A stretch of 37,735 nt of DNA. It comes from Ophryocystis elektroscirrha (Eukaryota; Apicomplexa; Conoidasida; Neogregarinorida; Ophryocystidae). Both the position numbers and the translations under genes were made by a program. The stretch spans positions 1 to 37,735 of the forward strand of contig JAQIFP010000056.1 in NCBI GenBank assembly GCA_030141585.1, given 5' to 3'. This document shows, in pieces, positions 24,621-34,292 of this stretch (position 1 is the stretch's first letter; every line of letters starts with the position of its first letter). The notes under the pieces are model-generated. The model was not told the DNA's origin, did no database searches, and saw only the letters and a program-made list of their open reading frames with translations.

Positions 24621-26300
24621 ATGACTTCTGAATGGAATCAGTTAGTTGATCGTAATTGGGACGAGGAAAATGATAAAGAAGAGTCATGTGCAGAGTCTTG
24701 TACTAGTTGGATACAATGGTTCTGTTCTCGTCGTGGAAACGAGTTTTTCTGTGAAGTAAAAAAGCAGAATGTATATTCCGTGTGAGTTAGATTGATGAAG
24801 ATTATATATTAGACTCCTTCAATTTGTATAAATTAAAATCTAAAGTCTCTAATTACACCCGCTCTTTAAATATTATAATTGGCTACGAAGTTGTAGATGA
24901 TGGTAAATACAATATTTATTTGAATATCTATATATATATATATATATATATTATTTTATATTGTTTATATTATTTGTTAATATGTGCATATAATTAAATA
25001 GATTGATGACAAGAATGCAATGTGCCTACCTATAATCAGGTCGAATATTATATGTGAAATGCACCAATAAATATTTATTTAATTAGTAAAACATCTGTAT
25101 AAATGGTTATTAATAAATATAACGTCTTATGTATATGCATTTTAGCTAAAATAACATAAATGTAGGTTTTTACTAATTTTAATATCAATATATATATATA
25201 TATATATAAACACAGTTTAAATTTTATTTAAAGACTAATAAATGCATAAGTAGTAGCTGTTATTTGTTGCAGAGCTAGTATCAGATGATTTGATGAAACG
25301 TCATCATGAAGTGTTATATGGCTTAATACACGCCCGATTTATCTTAACTTTGAAAGGGATGCAATTAATGGTTCATATGCACGAATCTTAAAAAACTCTT
25401 TCAGAGAGAAAAATATAATATGGGAATATTTGGTGTATGTCCTCGTTATAAGTGCAACTCACAAAACGTTTTACCTGGTATGTTAAAATGGGTTTTTATA
25501 TATACGTAGTGGGACTTTCTGATGAATTAAATACACACATTGTTTGTTCCTACTGTCCATTATGTCAAGAATGTTACGAATCTCGATGTAAGCGTTCCAA
25601 AAATTTTATTCAATTAAATCCCATATATATATTATTATATATCATTTATGTACACATTAACATAGACATAATTGTAATACATTTAACATAACGTACTATA
25701 ATGAGCAAACTAAGACGAAAATATCATTATATAATGAATATTTAGTCTATCCATGCATCAATCTACTGTTAAATATGTATATATTTCAATTATGCAATGT
25801 TCATTATATAATTAAAAATTAATATAATAAAAAAAAAAAAAAAAAAAAATTACAAAATTTATATTATATTGCAAAAAAAAAAAACGAAAATACACTGTAT
25901 TTTATTAATTCTACTACAAAATAGCTCTTAAACATATATAATATTATCAGCCTTAAATATCACATATAGTATATAGCGCATGTGGTTACGATTTTGGTGT
26001 AGGCAAAAATTTGGATGGGGCTTATTTTGGAACGTCTTTTCCTGGTATTTTTTTACAGACTTACCCAGATTTGGTAATATTAAAGTTTAGATAAATAAGT
26101 TTAGTTGCCACTTAAGGCACCCCAGCCGAGTGAGTCGGCTTTGTTTGGTTTTCGTCTAGCTAACAGAGAATCTTTGATACAGATAAAAATAAATCAAGTA
26201 AAATATATTAATCATATATTTTGGAATTCAGGGTGAATATGGATGGACAAATTATAAAATGATGAATAATGAGAACAAAAAAGTGAAGAAATTTCAGTGA
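24621..26300 (+). CDS. CSNK2B: Casein kinase II regulatory (beta) subunit
   Basis: Exons 24621-24755, 24791-24902, 25273-25370, 25405-25477, 25510-25587, 25970-26073, 26105-26197 and 26232-26300 (TGA) join into 253 residues. Diagnostic segments appear in order: [22 protein letters not shown], interrupted by a 35-nt intron; VLYGLIHARFILTLKG; REKYNMGIFGVCPRYKC; LPVGLSDE; the second zinc pair CPLC; DGAYFGTSFPG; LFGFRL. The zinc cysteines are C127, C132, C155 and C158, with the same spacing (5, 23, 3) as human C109, C114, C137 and C140. The family protein dimerises through this zinc finger and docks two CK2 alpha catalytic subunits, controlling substrate choice. The segment between C158 and DGAYFG is about eight residues longer than in the human protein, and the acidic loop is short. 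Four of the seven introns are 31-35 nt. The stop codon overlaps the 3' end of LIG1. Confidence 0.95.
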
Positions 26301-28838
26301 TTGTCGTCTGATTCCTCCTTTTTTGTCTGTTTAAATTGATTGTCATACATTTCAACTATCTATAAAGTTATACATCCATACGTAGGCAATACGTACCTGT
26401 GTACTAGTTGTTGCCTGTTCTGGAGACTTGTCATCTCTAACACGTAAAAAACGAGGAAACCTCAAACCGATACCCTGCAATACAATAATATTTGTTGAAA
26501 ATTACTTTATTTAACTGTTTTAATAATCCCATTCCCGCTGTATGTACAGGCGAAATTGACAAATCAGCGGCTTTTATCTCCCATACAAACTTCGGTTTGA
26601 ACCAAACATCCGGAATCTATTATTACGAAGATTAAACGCTATTTGAGATAATTATAACAGCATAAATTTACTTATAAATGCATTCATTTGTTTTAATATA
26701 ATTACTTTTATGTATATACGCGAGTAATTTGGGTAGTACAGTAAATTTTAGACAACTATATATGAAACATATAACACAAAGTATTTTTTGCCATAAAAAG
26801 AAGTGACGTACTAGTTTGTCATGAACTTGATACGATTCATCTTTTGAAAACATTAAATACTTTTTAGAATCTTCTGTAAGCGTTTTTAAAGCTTCATCTG
26901 TAAATCCTGTAGCGAGTTTACAAACTGTTTGAAAGCTCTCGGTTTCCGGGTCATAACAAGCTTATAAATACTTAAAACAATAATTTACCGAGTAAATAAG
27001 TGCCGTAATTTCCAGTGCGTTTTCCTCGACCATGGTAAGCGCCTATTGGAACTAAATCAAGGGAGTCCGTCATATTCTAAGAACACTCTATTGATATGCA
27101 TATGCTATATAGTTAGCAAAATAAAGAACAAATAATAGTATTTTGTAATCGTTCTTGAACTAATATATTTTTTTTGAATTACAGCTGTTAAAATATATAT
27201 CACTATTCATTTATATTTTAATTCGTGCACAAATATCAACTTATTGCTATAAAATAATTTTATATGTTTTTAGTATAAAATTCTACCTATATAAATAATA
27301 TAAATATGTATATATCTATATCTATAAATATGTATAAATCTATATATATGTATATATCTATATATCTATATATAATATGTATATATCTATATATAAAAAT
27401 GTGTATATTTATATATATAAATATATATAATTATATATAAGTAAATATATATAGTTATATATAAGTATATATATATATATATATATTTATACATATTTGG
27501 ATATATCCATATATATCTAAATTTATTTGTACATATCGACATATGTCTACATATAATTATATCTATATATATCTATTTATATATATTTATCTTGATATAA
27601 ATCTATATATTTAACTATCTATATAAATCTATATATATATATATATATAGATATGTATATATTTATATATATAATTATGTATATATCTATATATATGAAT
27701 ATATTTATATATAGATATATATATTTATTTATCTCTATATATAGATATATAACGCTAATCTATAAATTTAAAGAAGAGCAGCTTCAATTACCTCAAGATA
27801 GTCTTTTTTCATTTTCAGCCAATTCAATGACCTCTTTGAGGGTTCATAAGTTGCTAAATTTGTGAGCGTTTTAAACTGAATATGTTTGGACATATAATTT
27901 GAATCTACCATTAAACCTTCACAGTTTGCATCTATTGCTTCTTGCATAAATAATTCAATGTTTTCGGATAAATTCGTGTCATAATGCCTATAAATTGAAT
28001 CATACATTTTACATAAAGTTTATAGCCGTATAAATTAATTATTTATTAGTTGAAGCTTAACAAATTATTTTCGACTGTACGTGTTATAATATAATGCTAT
28101 TATATTAAATGACAAAATCAACTAATTAATTATAATTAAGATAACAACAGTTTACAGCTCAAGCATTGACGTACTTTGCGTAACAAAATCTACCGGGTAT
28201 TTCGCGAGTCGCTTCCCGCAAAACCTTCCTTCTTTCAATCAACGGAATTTTCAGTAAGCTTTCATTGTTATAAAATAAACAATCGAAAGCAAATACGCAA
28301 ACAGAGACGTTTATGTTCTAAAAAAAAAGTTTAATATAAAATATCAACATTACAGATGATTCAACTCCCTTGCGTTTTCGAGTTGCCAATATTTGAAAAG
28401 GTAAAACGCAATTATTTTTTAAGTCCCAAGCCACAATTTCAGAATCTATTATAGCCGTTTCAGTGACCTAATTGTAAAATAAATTAAGTTTGATTACTTA
28501 CTGGCGAAAATGCCTTTTCACAGCTTTCAATTACATCTGGGTATTTTAGAGTTATGTTCTCTAAATTTCTCGAAAATATTCTAAATTAAGTCAATTTTCA
28601 TTTTTTGGAACAACAATTGTTTCTAATTTATGCAAATTGAATTATATATATATACATTATTTATGCAATAATTAAATATTCATTTTTGTAATTCATATGA
28701 TATTTTACATAATATATATATATATATATATATTATGATACATTATTATTATTATACATGATATAATATAGAGAAATATATAAAAAACAATGAATATGTG
28801 TATATATTGTGTGTCATATATATATATATACATACATA

Positions 28839-28883
<45 letters not shown>

Positions 28884-31800
28884 TGTTATTTTTAATATAT
28901 AAATTAAATTATTCAATGAATAATAAATTAATAATACTTACACTACGGTTTTATTAGAAAGCAAATGAATTTGAGCACGTTCACCATCATATTTGAGTTC
29001 ACAGGTAAATTCTGAAAATCTTTGAAATACTTCATCTAAGCCTAAATAAATATAAATTTCAGATTTTAATATACCTTTAGTTGGCTTAGCGAGCATAGGA
29101 TGAGCAGGGATGCCAGGAGTAATTTTACATATTTTTAGTAATTCTTCATGAGTGTAACCTGTGTATGTATTTATTTTAACTCCCATTTGTCCATTGATAA
29201 AAATTAAGCAAAATTTGATCATTCTATAAAATTACCTTGAAATAAGCAATCTATAACATTATCAATTTTGGTAACTTCGTATAAAGCAGAGTGAACCACA
29301 ATATCCATTTCATTTAATAGTTCTTCAAGTTTCTAGAAAATTTCTATTTTGTCAAGAACATACGGGCAAAGAAATTGACTTTGCACTTCTTATATCGCTG
29401 TATTTTGGTTTGTCTGTGGAGATAGGATTTTGTGTTAGTACAAAAGCAAAGCTAAGAGCCTGATGTCGTTTTTAATATAATTATTTATAAATACTTGATA
29501 AATTGTAGCAGCTTGAACTCCCATCCTCATTTTCTGCTGTAAAAATCTTATTATGTATTTTCCTTCTTTTTGACTTGATGCCACTATTAGCTTCTTTATC
29601 TACATAAAAGATTATATGCATGATTGTTTTCCATAACCATAAGTCAAAGAACAGAGAAAAAATATCATTTTCAAAACGTCAGTAAACTGTATAGATTAAT
29701 GTGTATTAAGCTATTTTATATATATATATGTATATAAATATATATATATACTATAATTTATATAGTATATATATTTATTGTATATTGCGTAGTAAATATG
29801 ACTAAATAATTATAGTAAATAATTAATTTTTAGATATTATTGATAAATATTATTAGTAAATATTAATATTAAAATATTAATATTATATTACTATTATTAT
29901 AATATATTACAATATAAGTAAATATTGTATAACTTAGTACTTAAACATAAATGTATAATTCACACTATGAGTTGATATATTTATGATATATAAAAAAAGT
30001 GCTAAATAATGAGTAATAGAGCATAAATCCTGCTACATATCATGTTCAGTTTATGCATATCTATATATATATTTATATATATATATACACATATATATAT
30101 ATATACACATATATATATATCTCTAACATTTATACAATATATTTAATTCTTATTATGTACAAAGACACATTACTCTTGCATGATTTAATATTAATTCCAA
30201 GCATTGATTATTAAAAAAAAACCTAATTCTAAAATAATATAAATTAATTAGGATAATTTAAGAACTGTAAGTTCTTTGTAAACTTACACAGTCTTTTTTT
30301 TTTTGTTGAGAAAACGGACCCGATATGGAAACTAAATCTTTAAGATCTTTGAATACAGACTTTATAGTTAATGGAGACGGTGGAAACAAAGTTCTAGTGG
30401 TACATCTACTAATTTCTGCAACGTATCCTAAATCTTCGTATTTTTGTAACTCTAATAAACTACTTTGACTGTAACAAAAGAACCTGTTTTTATAGCTTTT
30501 TCAGATCTTCCATAAACTTCTGATAAAAGACGTATAAGAATGGCATCTCCAACGCCTATTTCCAATCCTTCATAATCTGGAGCAACTCTACATATACACC
30601 GTTAACATATCGTTTGCATAAATATTTCTAATACTATTAGGAAAAGTTTAGTCATGACATTTTAAACTACTATAGTCCAGTCTTTTAATTTATTATATAA
30701 ATACATATACATACATATAATAATATTTAATAATATATAATAATATATAATTATATATTATAATATATAATAATATATAATAATATATAATCATATATAA
30801 TAATATATAATAATATATAATAATATATAACAATATATAATAATATATAATAATATATAATAATATATAATGATATATATAATAATATATAATAATGTCT
30901 AATAATATATAATAATATATAATAATATATAATAATATATAATAATATATAATAATATATAACAATATATAATAATATATAATTATATATAATAATATAT
31001 AATGATATATATAATAATATATAATAATGTCTAATAATATATAATAATATATAATAATATATAATAATAATAATAATAATATATAATGATATATTATAAT
31101 ATGTAATTTATATAATAATTTATAATAGTATATATTATATGTAAATGTACCTGAAGCATTATAATATAATGTTTACAATAACGTATGGGCTAGTTTATAT
31201 ATTCTATAATATATTCTATAATTAATATACTATATATATGTCTTTATATTACATCAAAAATGTACTTAAATGCAGATAGAGGTATATAATAAATGTAATA
31301 TCACTACCGTTTTGCTTTCTAACATTGAAATTGTTAATGATTTATATTAGCAATATAATAAATTTATCCAAAAATGCTATATAAATATTTAACGCATATT
31401 TTATATAATATATATAATATATATAATAAATATAATATATATAATATATATAATATATATAATGTATATAGTATATATAATGTAATTACTTATTTAAGCA
31501 TAAATAAATAAGGGGTATTAAGTCACTAGGGTTATTCCAAATAACAGTACGAAATAAATTTGTAAGTGTAACGGATACTTTTTTTTTTGAACCTACTCCC
31601 GATCCTTTCAAACATTCAACAATATGAAATATAGAAACGACGTCAGAAAACCTTTGAATACAAAAAACAAAGAAAAACCTACTTTATTGACATATCATTT
31701 TTTCCTTTTTTTATTATTTCAGGCTTATGATTCGAGGGGTCGAACAAAGGAGACTCAATATCAGATTTTGAGGAGGATTCATCCAAATAACGGGTAGATC

Positions 31801-32573
31801 CAAATAGTGAACCAATATTCGATTTATCGGAATTAGGTTCTTTAGCACTATTTATTTAATTAAATTTTATTACTTTTTGTAATTATTGTGTCTTTATTTT
31901 TTATTAGAGCGTTATTTTTCAAAGGTTCATCACTTTTTTTCTCAGTTGTTAAATCTTCTTCTTTATTTATTGGTGAATTTTTTTCTTCTGTTTTCAAATC
32001 GTATTGGTTTTTAACCTCTGGTTCCAATTTTTTTTCAACAGCTTCATCCTCTTCCACAAATTGACAATTTTGGTTATTAGGATTTTGTTCTTTTTTATCG
32101 AGTGATAAACACATATCCATATTTACAGAATTGGGAGACGGTTCTGATACCTTTAAACGTTTATTTTCGGGAAGAGGAGTTATTTGCATATGACAATCAG
32201 GCGTGGAAGTATCAAAATTCAAATTTGAGAAGAACTGTAATGGAACATTGCGTCTTGGAATAGGAACGGGAGTAGGCATGTCAAAGATAGGCGAGTCAAA
32301 TAGAGGAGAATCATTTGAACTATTTATTTCAATTAATTTATCTATAAACTATGTTTAAAGAATAATAATCACCATTTTTCAAAGGAATAGTGTTATTTAT
32401 ATTGGTATTTTCATTTTCCTATTTGCATATAAATGAATGATAAAAAAAACAGTTACCGTATTTTCTGCAGTAAATTTCTCTACGTTTTCTGGCTTTTTTT
32501 TTTTTAAAAAAAAAAAACTAAAACTATAATTAAGATATAAAGGAAATTACTCAAGCGTTTTATTTACGGCCAT
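26294..32573 (-). CDS. LIG1: ATP-dependent DNA ligase I (replicative ligase)
   Basis: Exons in order: 32573-32551, 32517-32457, 32418-32373, 32341-31874, 31847-31683, 31651-31490, 30587-30484, 30451-30288, 29599-29495, 29459-29364, 29332-29236, 29158-29075, 29041-28942, 28580-28502, 28467-28354, 28317-28175, 27987-27792, 27076-26989, 26960-26812, 26616-26506, 26474-26397 and 26359-26294 (TGA), about 899 residues (human 919). The first residues, [19 protein letters not shown], resemble the LIG1 PCNA-binding box. A disordered acidic/basic tail follows. The DNA-binding domain contains [12 protein letters not shown]. Motif I is [13 protein letters not shown] with the adenylated lysine, followed by [31 protein letters not shown] and [19 protein letters not shown]. 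It seals Okazaki-fragment nicks in the nucleus. All joins are in phase except 31874/31847, which is one base short. Confidence 0.93.
26961..26988 (-). other. 28-nt intron in LIG1
   Basis: A GTAAAT...TAAG segment that must be removed to join NYGTYLL to [11 protein letters not shown], a conserved OB-fold entry in LIG1. It marks the lower end of the common short-intron class in this window; the 28-nt intron of DEG9 at 6144-6171 is the other example. Confidence 0.8.
27077..27791 (-). repeat. 715-nt LIG1 intron filled with TATATAC/TATATCT microsatellite
   Basis: Between about 27281 and 27760 the intron is a mosaic of TATATATC, TATATGTA and TATATAAA steps, probably an old degenerate tandem. Open frames across it are repeat artefacts. 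It separates LKMKKDYLE from [12 protein letters not shown]. Confidence 0.8.
28581..28941 (-). repeat. LIG1 intron with (AT)n tracts
   Basis: A 361-nt intron with two (AT)n tracts at about 28712-28733 and 28847-28880. The donor after the codons for KTVV and the acceptor before IFSRN agree in phase 2. Confidence 0.75.
29042..29074 (-). other. 33-nt stop-free, frame-preserving intron just upstream of the ligase active-site exon
   Basis: This GTATAT...TTTAG segment is a multiple of three and has no in-frame stop. Comparison with the LIG1 family (PTRGISEVLKRF in human) shows that its 11 encoded residues are extra, so I call it an intron. If retained, it would insert [11 protein letters not shown] between KPTKG and the next exon, 12 residues before the CELKYDGER motif. 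Confidence 0.7.
29600..30287 (-). repeat. 688-nt AT-rich LIG1 intron
   Basis: This intron holds several short (AT)n and ATATATACAC runs, at about 29720-29780 and 30055-30122, and scattered ATTAATATT steps. I see no exon, RNA gene or conserved motif. The flanking exons ([11 protein letters not shown] and [13 protein letters not shown]) join in phase 0. Confidence 0.7.
30588..31489 (-). repeat. 902-nt LIG1 intron with TAATATA tandem array and 132-bp higher-order repeat
   Basis: From about 30715 to 31085 the intron is a tandem array of 8-9 bp TAATATATAA units. Rare variants (a C in AACAATAT, a TGATATAT step, a GTCT) recur exactly 132 bp apart: 30831/30963, 30871/31003, 30897/31029. This shows a segmental duplication of the array. 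A second block of TATATAATA units lies at 31395-31480. The intron is the longest recognised here. Confidence 0.8.
32457..32517 (-). other. LIG1 exon 2: PIP-box and basic patch encoded by T12A12
   Basis: The exon begins directly after a TTTTAG acceptor with twelve T then twelve A on the coding strand (A at 32506-32517, T at 32494-32505 on the plus strand). Joined to exon 1 this gives NKTLDFFF followed by Leu and four Lys. It fits the QxxLxxFF spacing with Asn in place of Gln, followed by a basic stretch as in human LIG1. Confidence 0.6.
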
Positions 32574-32604
32574 TTACACATTCTAGGCAAAGCAGACTGA
32601 TAAA
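32574..32604. promoter_or_regulatory. 31-bp bidirectional start-to-start interval (LIG1 / RBBP6)
   Basis: The ATG of LIG1 (minus strand, 32573-32571) and the ATG of RBBP6 (plus strand, 32605-32607) are 31 bp apart. The interval has two AG dinucleotides and an AAAA directly before the RBBP6 start. It is too short for two separate conventional promoters and 5' UTRs, so transcripts are either nearly leaderless or start inside the opposite gene. Confidence 0.6.
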
Positions 32605-33697
32605 ATGAATGAGGAAAAATCGTACATTTACTATCGATTTGTTCATGACGTTAGTACATTCAAGAGGTTGGAGTTTGTTGGGCCTAAGTTATCAGTTAAA
32701 ATAGCACGAGAAATTATTGCAAAAGCAAATGGAATTGAAAAAGAATATAAAAAAACTTTTAATTTACAAATATATGAATATATTCCTAATAGCGATAATA
32801 ATTCTTCTGCTACTACTCAAGTCGAGCTAACTGATTATATATTACCCAATACAAAATGTTTAGTAAAACGTGTATTATGGCATGAAAAAGATGCTCTACG
32901 TCATGTCGCTGAAGCATCGCTCGTAAAGAAGCCATTTCCGTCAGAGTATTTATGTCAAACTTGCTTCAATGTATTAATACAGCCAGTTATTCTAAGGTGT
33001 TCAAATAAATGTGGAAAGAGCATTTGTCGGCTATGTGCAGAATACCAACTTGAAGCCAATAATAATACTTGTCCTTTTTGCAACAATCATGTTAATAGTG
33101 TTCTTCCCAATAAAGTCTTAGCTGATATCATTGCACAGTTAAAAATAGAAGAATTTGAGCTCAATTCACCCGCTACCAGAAAATCAGATTTTGCTGAATC
33201 CAAACCAGAAAAACCTAGTAAGTACTTAAAAAAAAAGGTTTATGTGAGCTTTTTTTATGAAAATATATAAATAGATTCGGTTTTTATAAGTCCAATTTAT
33301 ACTATAAAAATAAATTATGCACTTTATAGTACGTATATATAAAATCAATACTCAATATATATGTCTGTGTATATGTGTACATATATCTTCATACATTTAT
33401 ATATATGTGTACATATATGTATATATATCTTTATATATGTATCTATATATATGTCTACATATATGTATATATATATATGTGTATATATATATATGTGTAT
33501 ATGTACATTCAATCATATATATATATATATATATATGTGTACATATAAGTATATATATGTGTCTATATATATGTATGTATATGTGTATATATATGTATAT
33601 ATATATGTTCATATATATGTGTATATATATATGTATGTATATGTGTACATATATGTATATATGTGTATATATGTTTACATATATGTATATATACGTT

Positions 33698-33743
<46 letters not shown>

Positions 33744-34158
33744 CATATGTGTACAAATATCTATAGATATGTGTATATAAATTTGTAATGATCATTTTCA
33801 GTTAGACACCTTGAATGTGTATAAACAATATAATATATACCAATATAATAAAAATTTATATGTGAGTTCCATGTTTGAATTATACCTATACTTTATCATA
33901 TATATAAAAGCGTTACTTAATAATTATATTGTACGACAATAATAATTATTATATTAAATACATTGGGAAAAAAAGATAAAAAAAAATTCAGATTTATCTA
34001 TAGACAGCTGTGAAAAAGCTAAATATTTACAGAATTTAGCTTTTCTATTCCCTCTTTTGGACAAAAAAACTTTTGAGCTGTTCCAAAAGTTACAAGAAAC
34101 TATAAAAACATCATTACTTTACCCGAAAGAACCGATTGACAACAAACATACTTTATAA
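32605..34158 (+). CDS. RBBP6: DWNN-domain plus RING-finger protein, RBBP6/Mpe1 family
   Basis: Exon 1 is 32605-33217. The end is 33976-34158 or 34004-34158 (TAA at 34156-34158). A 17-nt micro-exon at 33802-33818 joins in phase with the first option, giving 270 residues; direct splicing to 34004 gives 255. Residues 1-90 form the ubiquitin-like DWNN domain: an opening [18 protein letters not shown], then [16 protein letters not shown], then [11 protein letters not shown]. Residues about 112-155 are a RING-type finger with [14 protein letters not shown] and CPFC. The family is a subunit of the cleavage and polyadenylation factor that forms mRNA 3' ends, and has E3 ubiquitin ligase features. The CCHC zinc knuckle usual between DWNN and RING is absent. 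The C terminus ([17 protein letters not shown]) is predicted helical and not recognised. Confidence 0.88.
33218..33975 (+). repeat. RBBP6 intron with long TATATG/TGTATA microsatellite
   Basis: About 33330-33780 is a degenerate TATATGTA/TGTACATA tandem ending in a pure (TA)n run at 33699-33736. It is open in several frames and both orientations, which produces spurious Tyr/Ile/Cys-rich reading frames of up to 149 codons. A possible 17-nt micro-exon (33802-33818, after a CATTTTCAG acceptor) lies just downstream of the repeat. Confidence 0.75.
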
Positions 34159-34292
34159 TGTGTACAAAATATTCTGGATATTCTCTTTTTTTTTTTTTCT
34201 CAAAGAAAAGCAGTTTTTATGCTTGTACGCTAACTTCATCATTTTGAGGTAGATTTTTTTTTTTTTTTTACTCTTTTTCAGATACAAAAGAC
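34159..34292. other. 134-bp convergent intergenic spacer
   Basis: This spacer lies between the RBBP6 stop and the stop of the TOG-domain gene. It has three T-rich runs (around 34189, 34258 and 34275) and one A-rich stretch, which could serve 3'-end formation for the plus-strand gene. No canonical AATAAA was identified. Confidence 0.4.

Noticed and set aside
30693..30965. 90-codon Tyr/Ile-repeat frame on the minus strand
   Set aside because: Translation of the TAATATA tandem array in a LIG1 intron.
33317..33780. Long Tyr/Ile/Cys-rich open frames (139 and 149 codons)
   Set aside because: Periodic low-complexity translation of a TATATG-type microsatellite in the RBBP6 intron, open in several frames at once.
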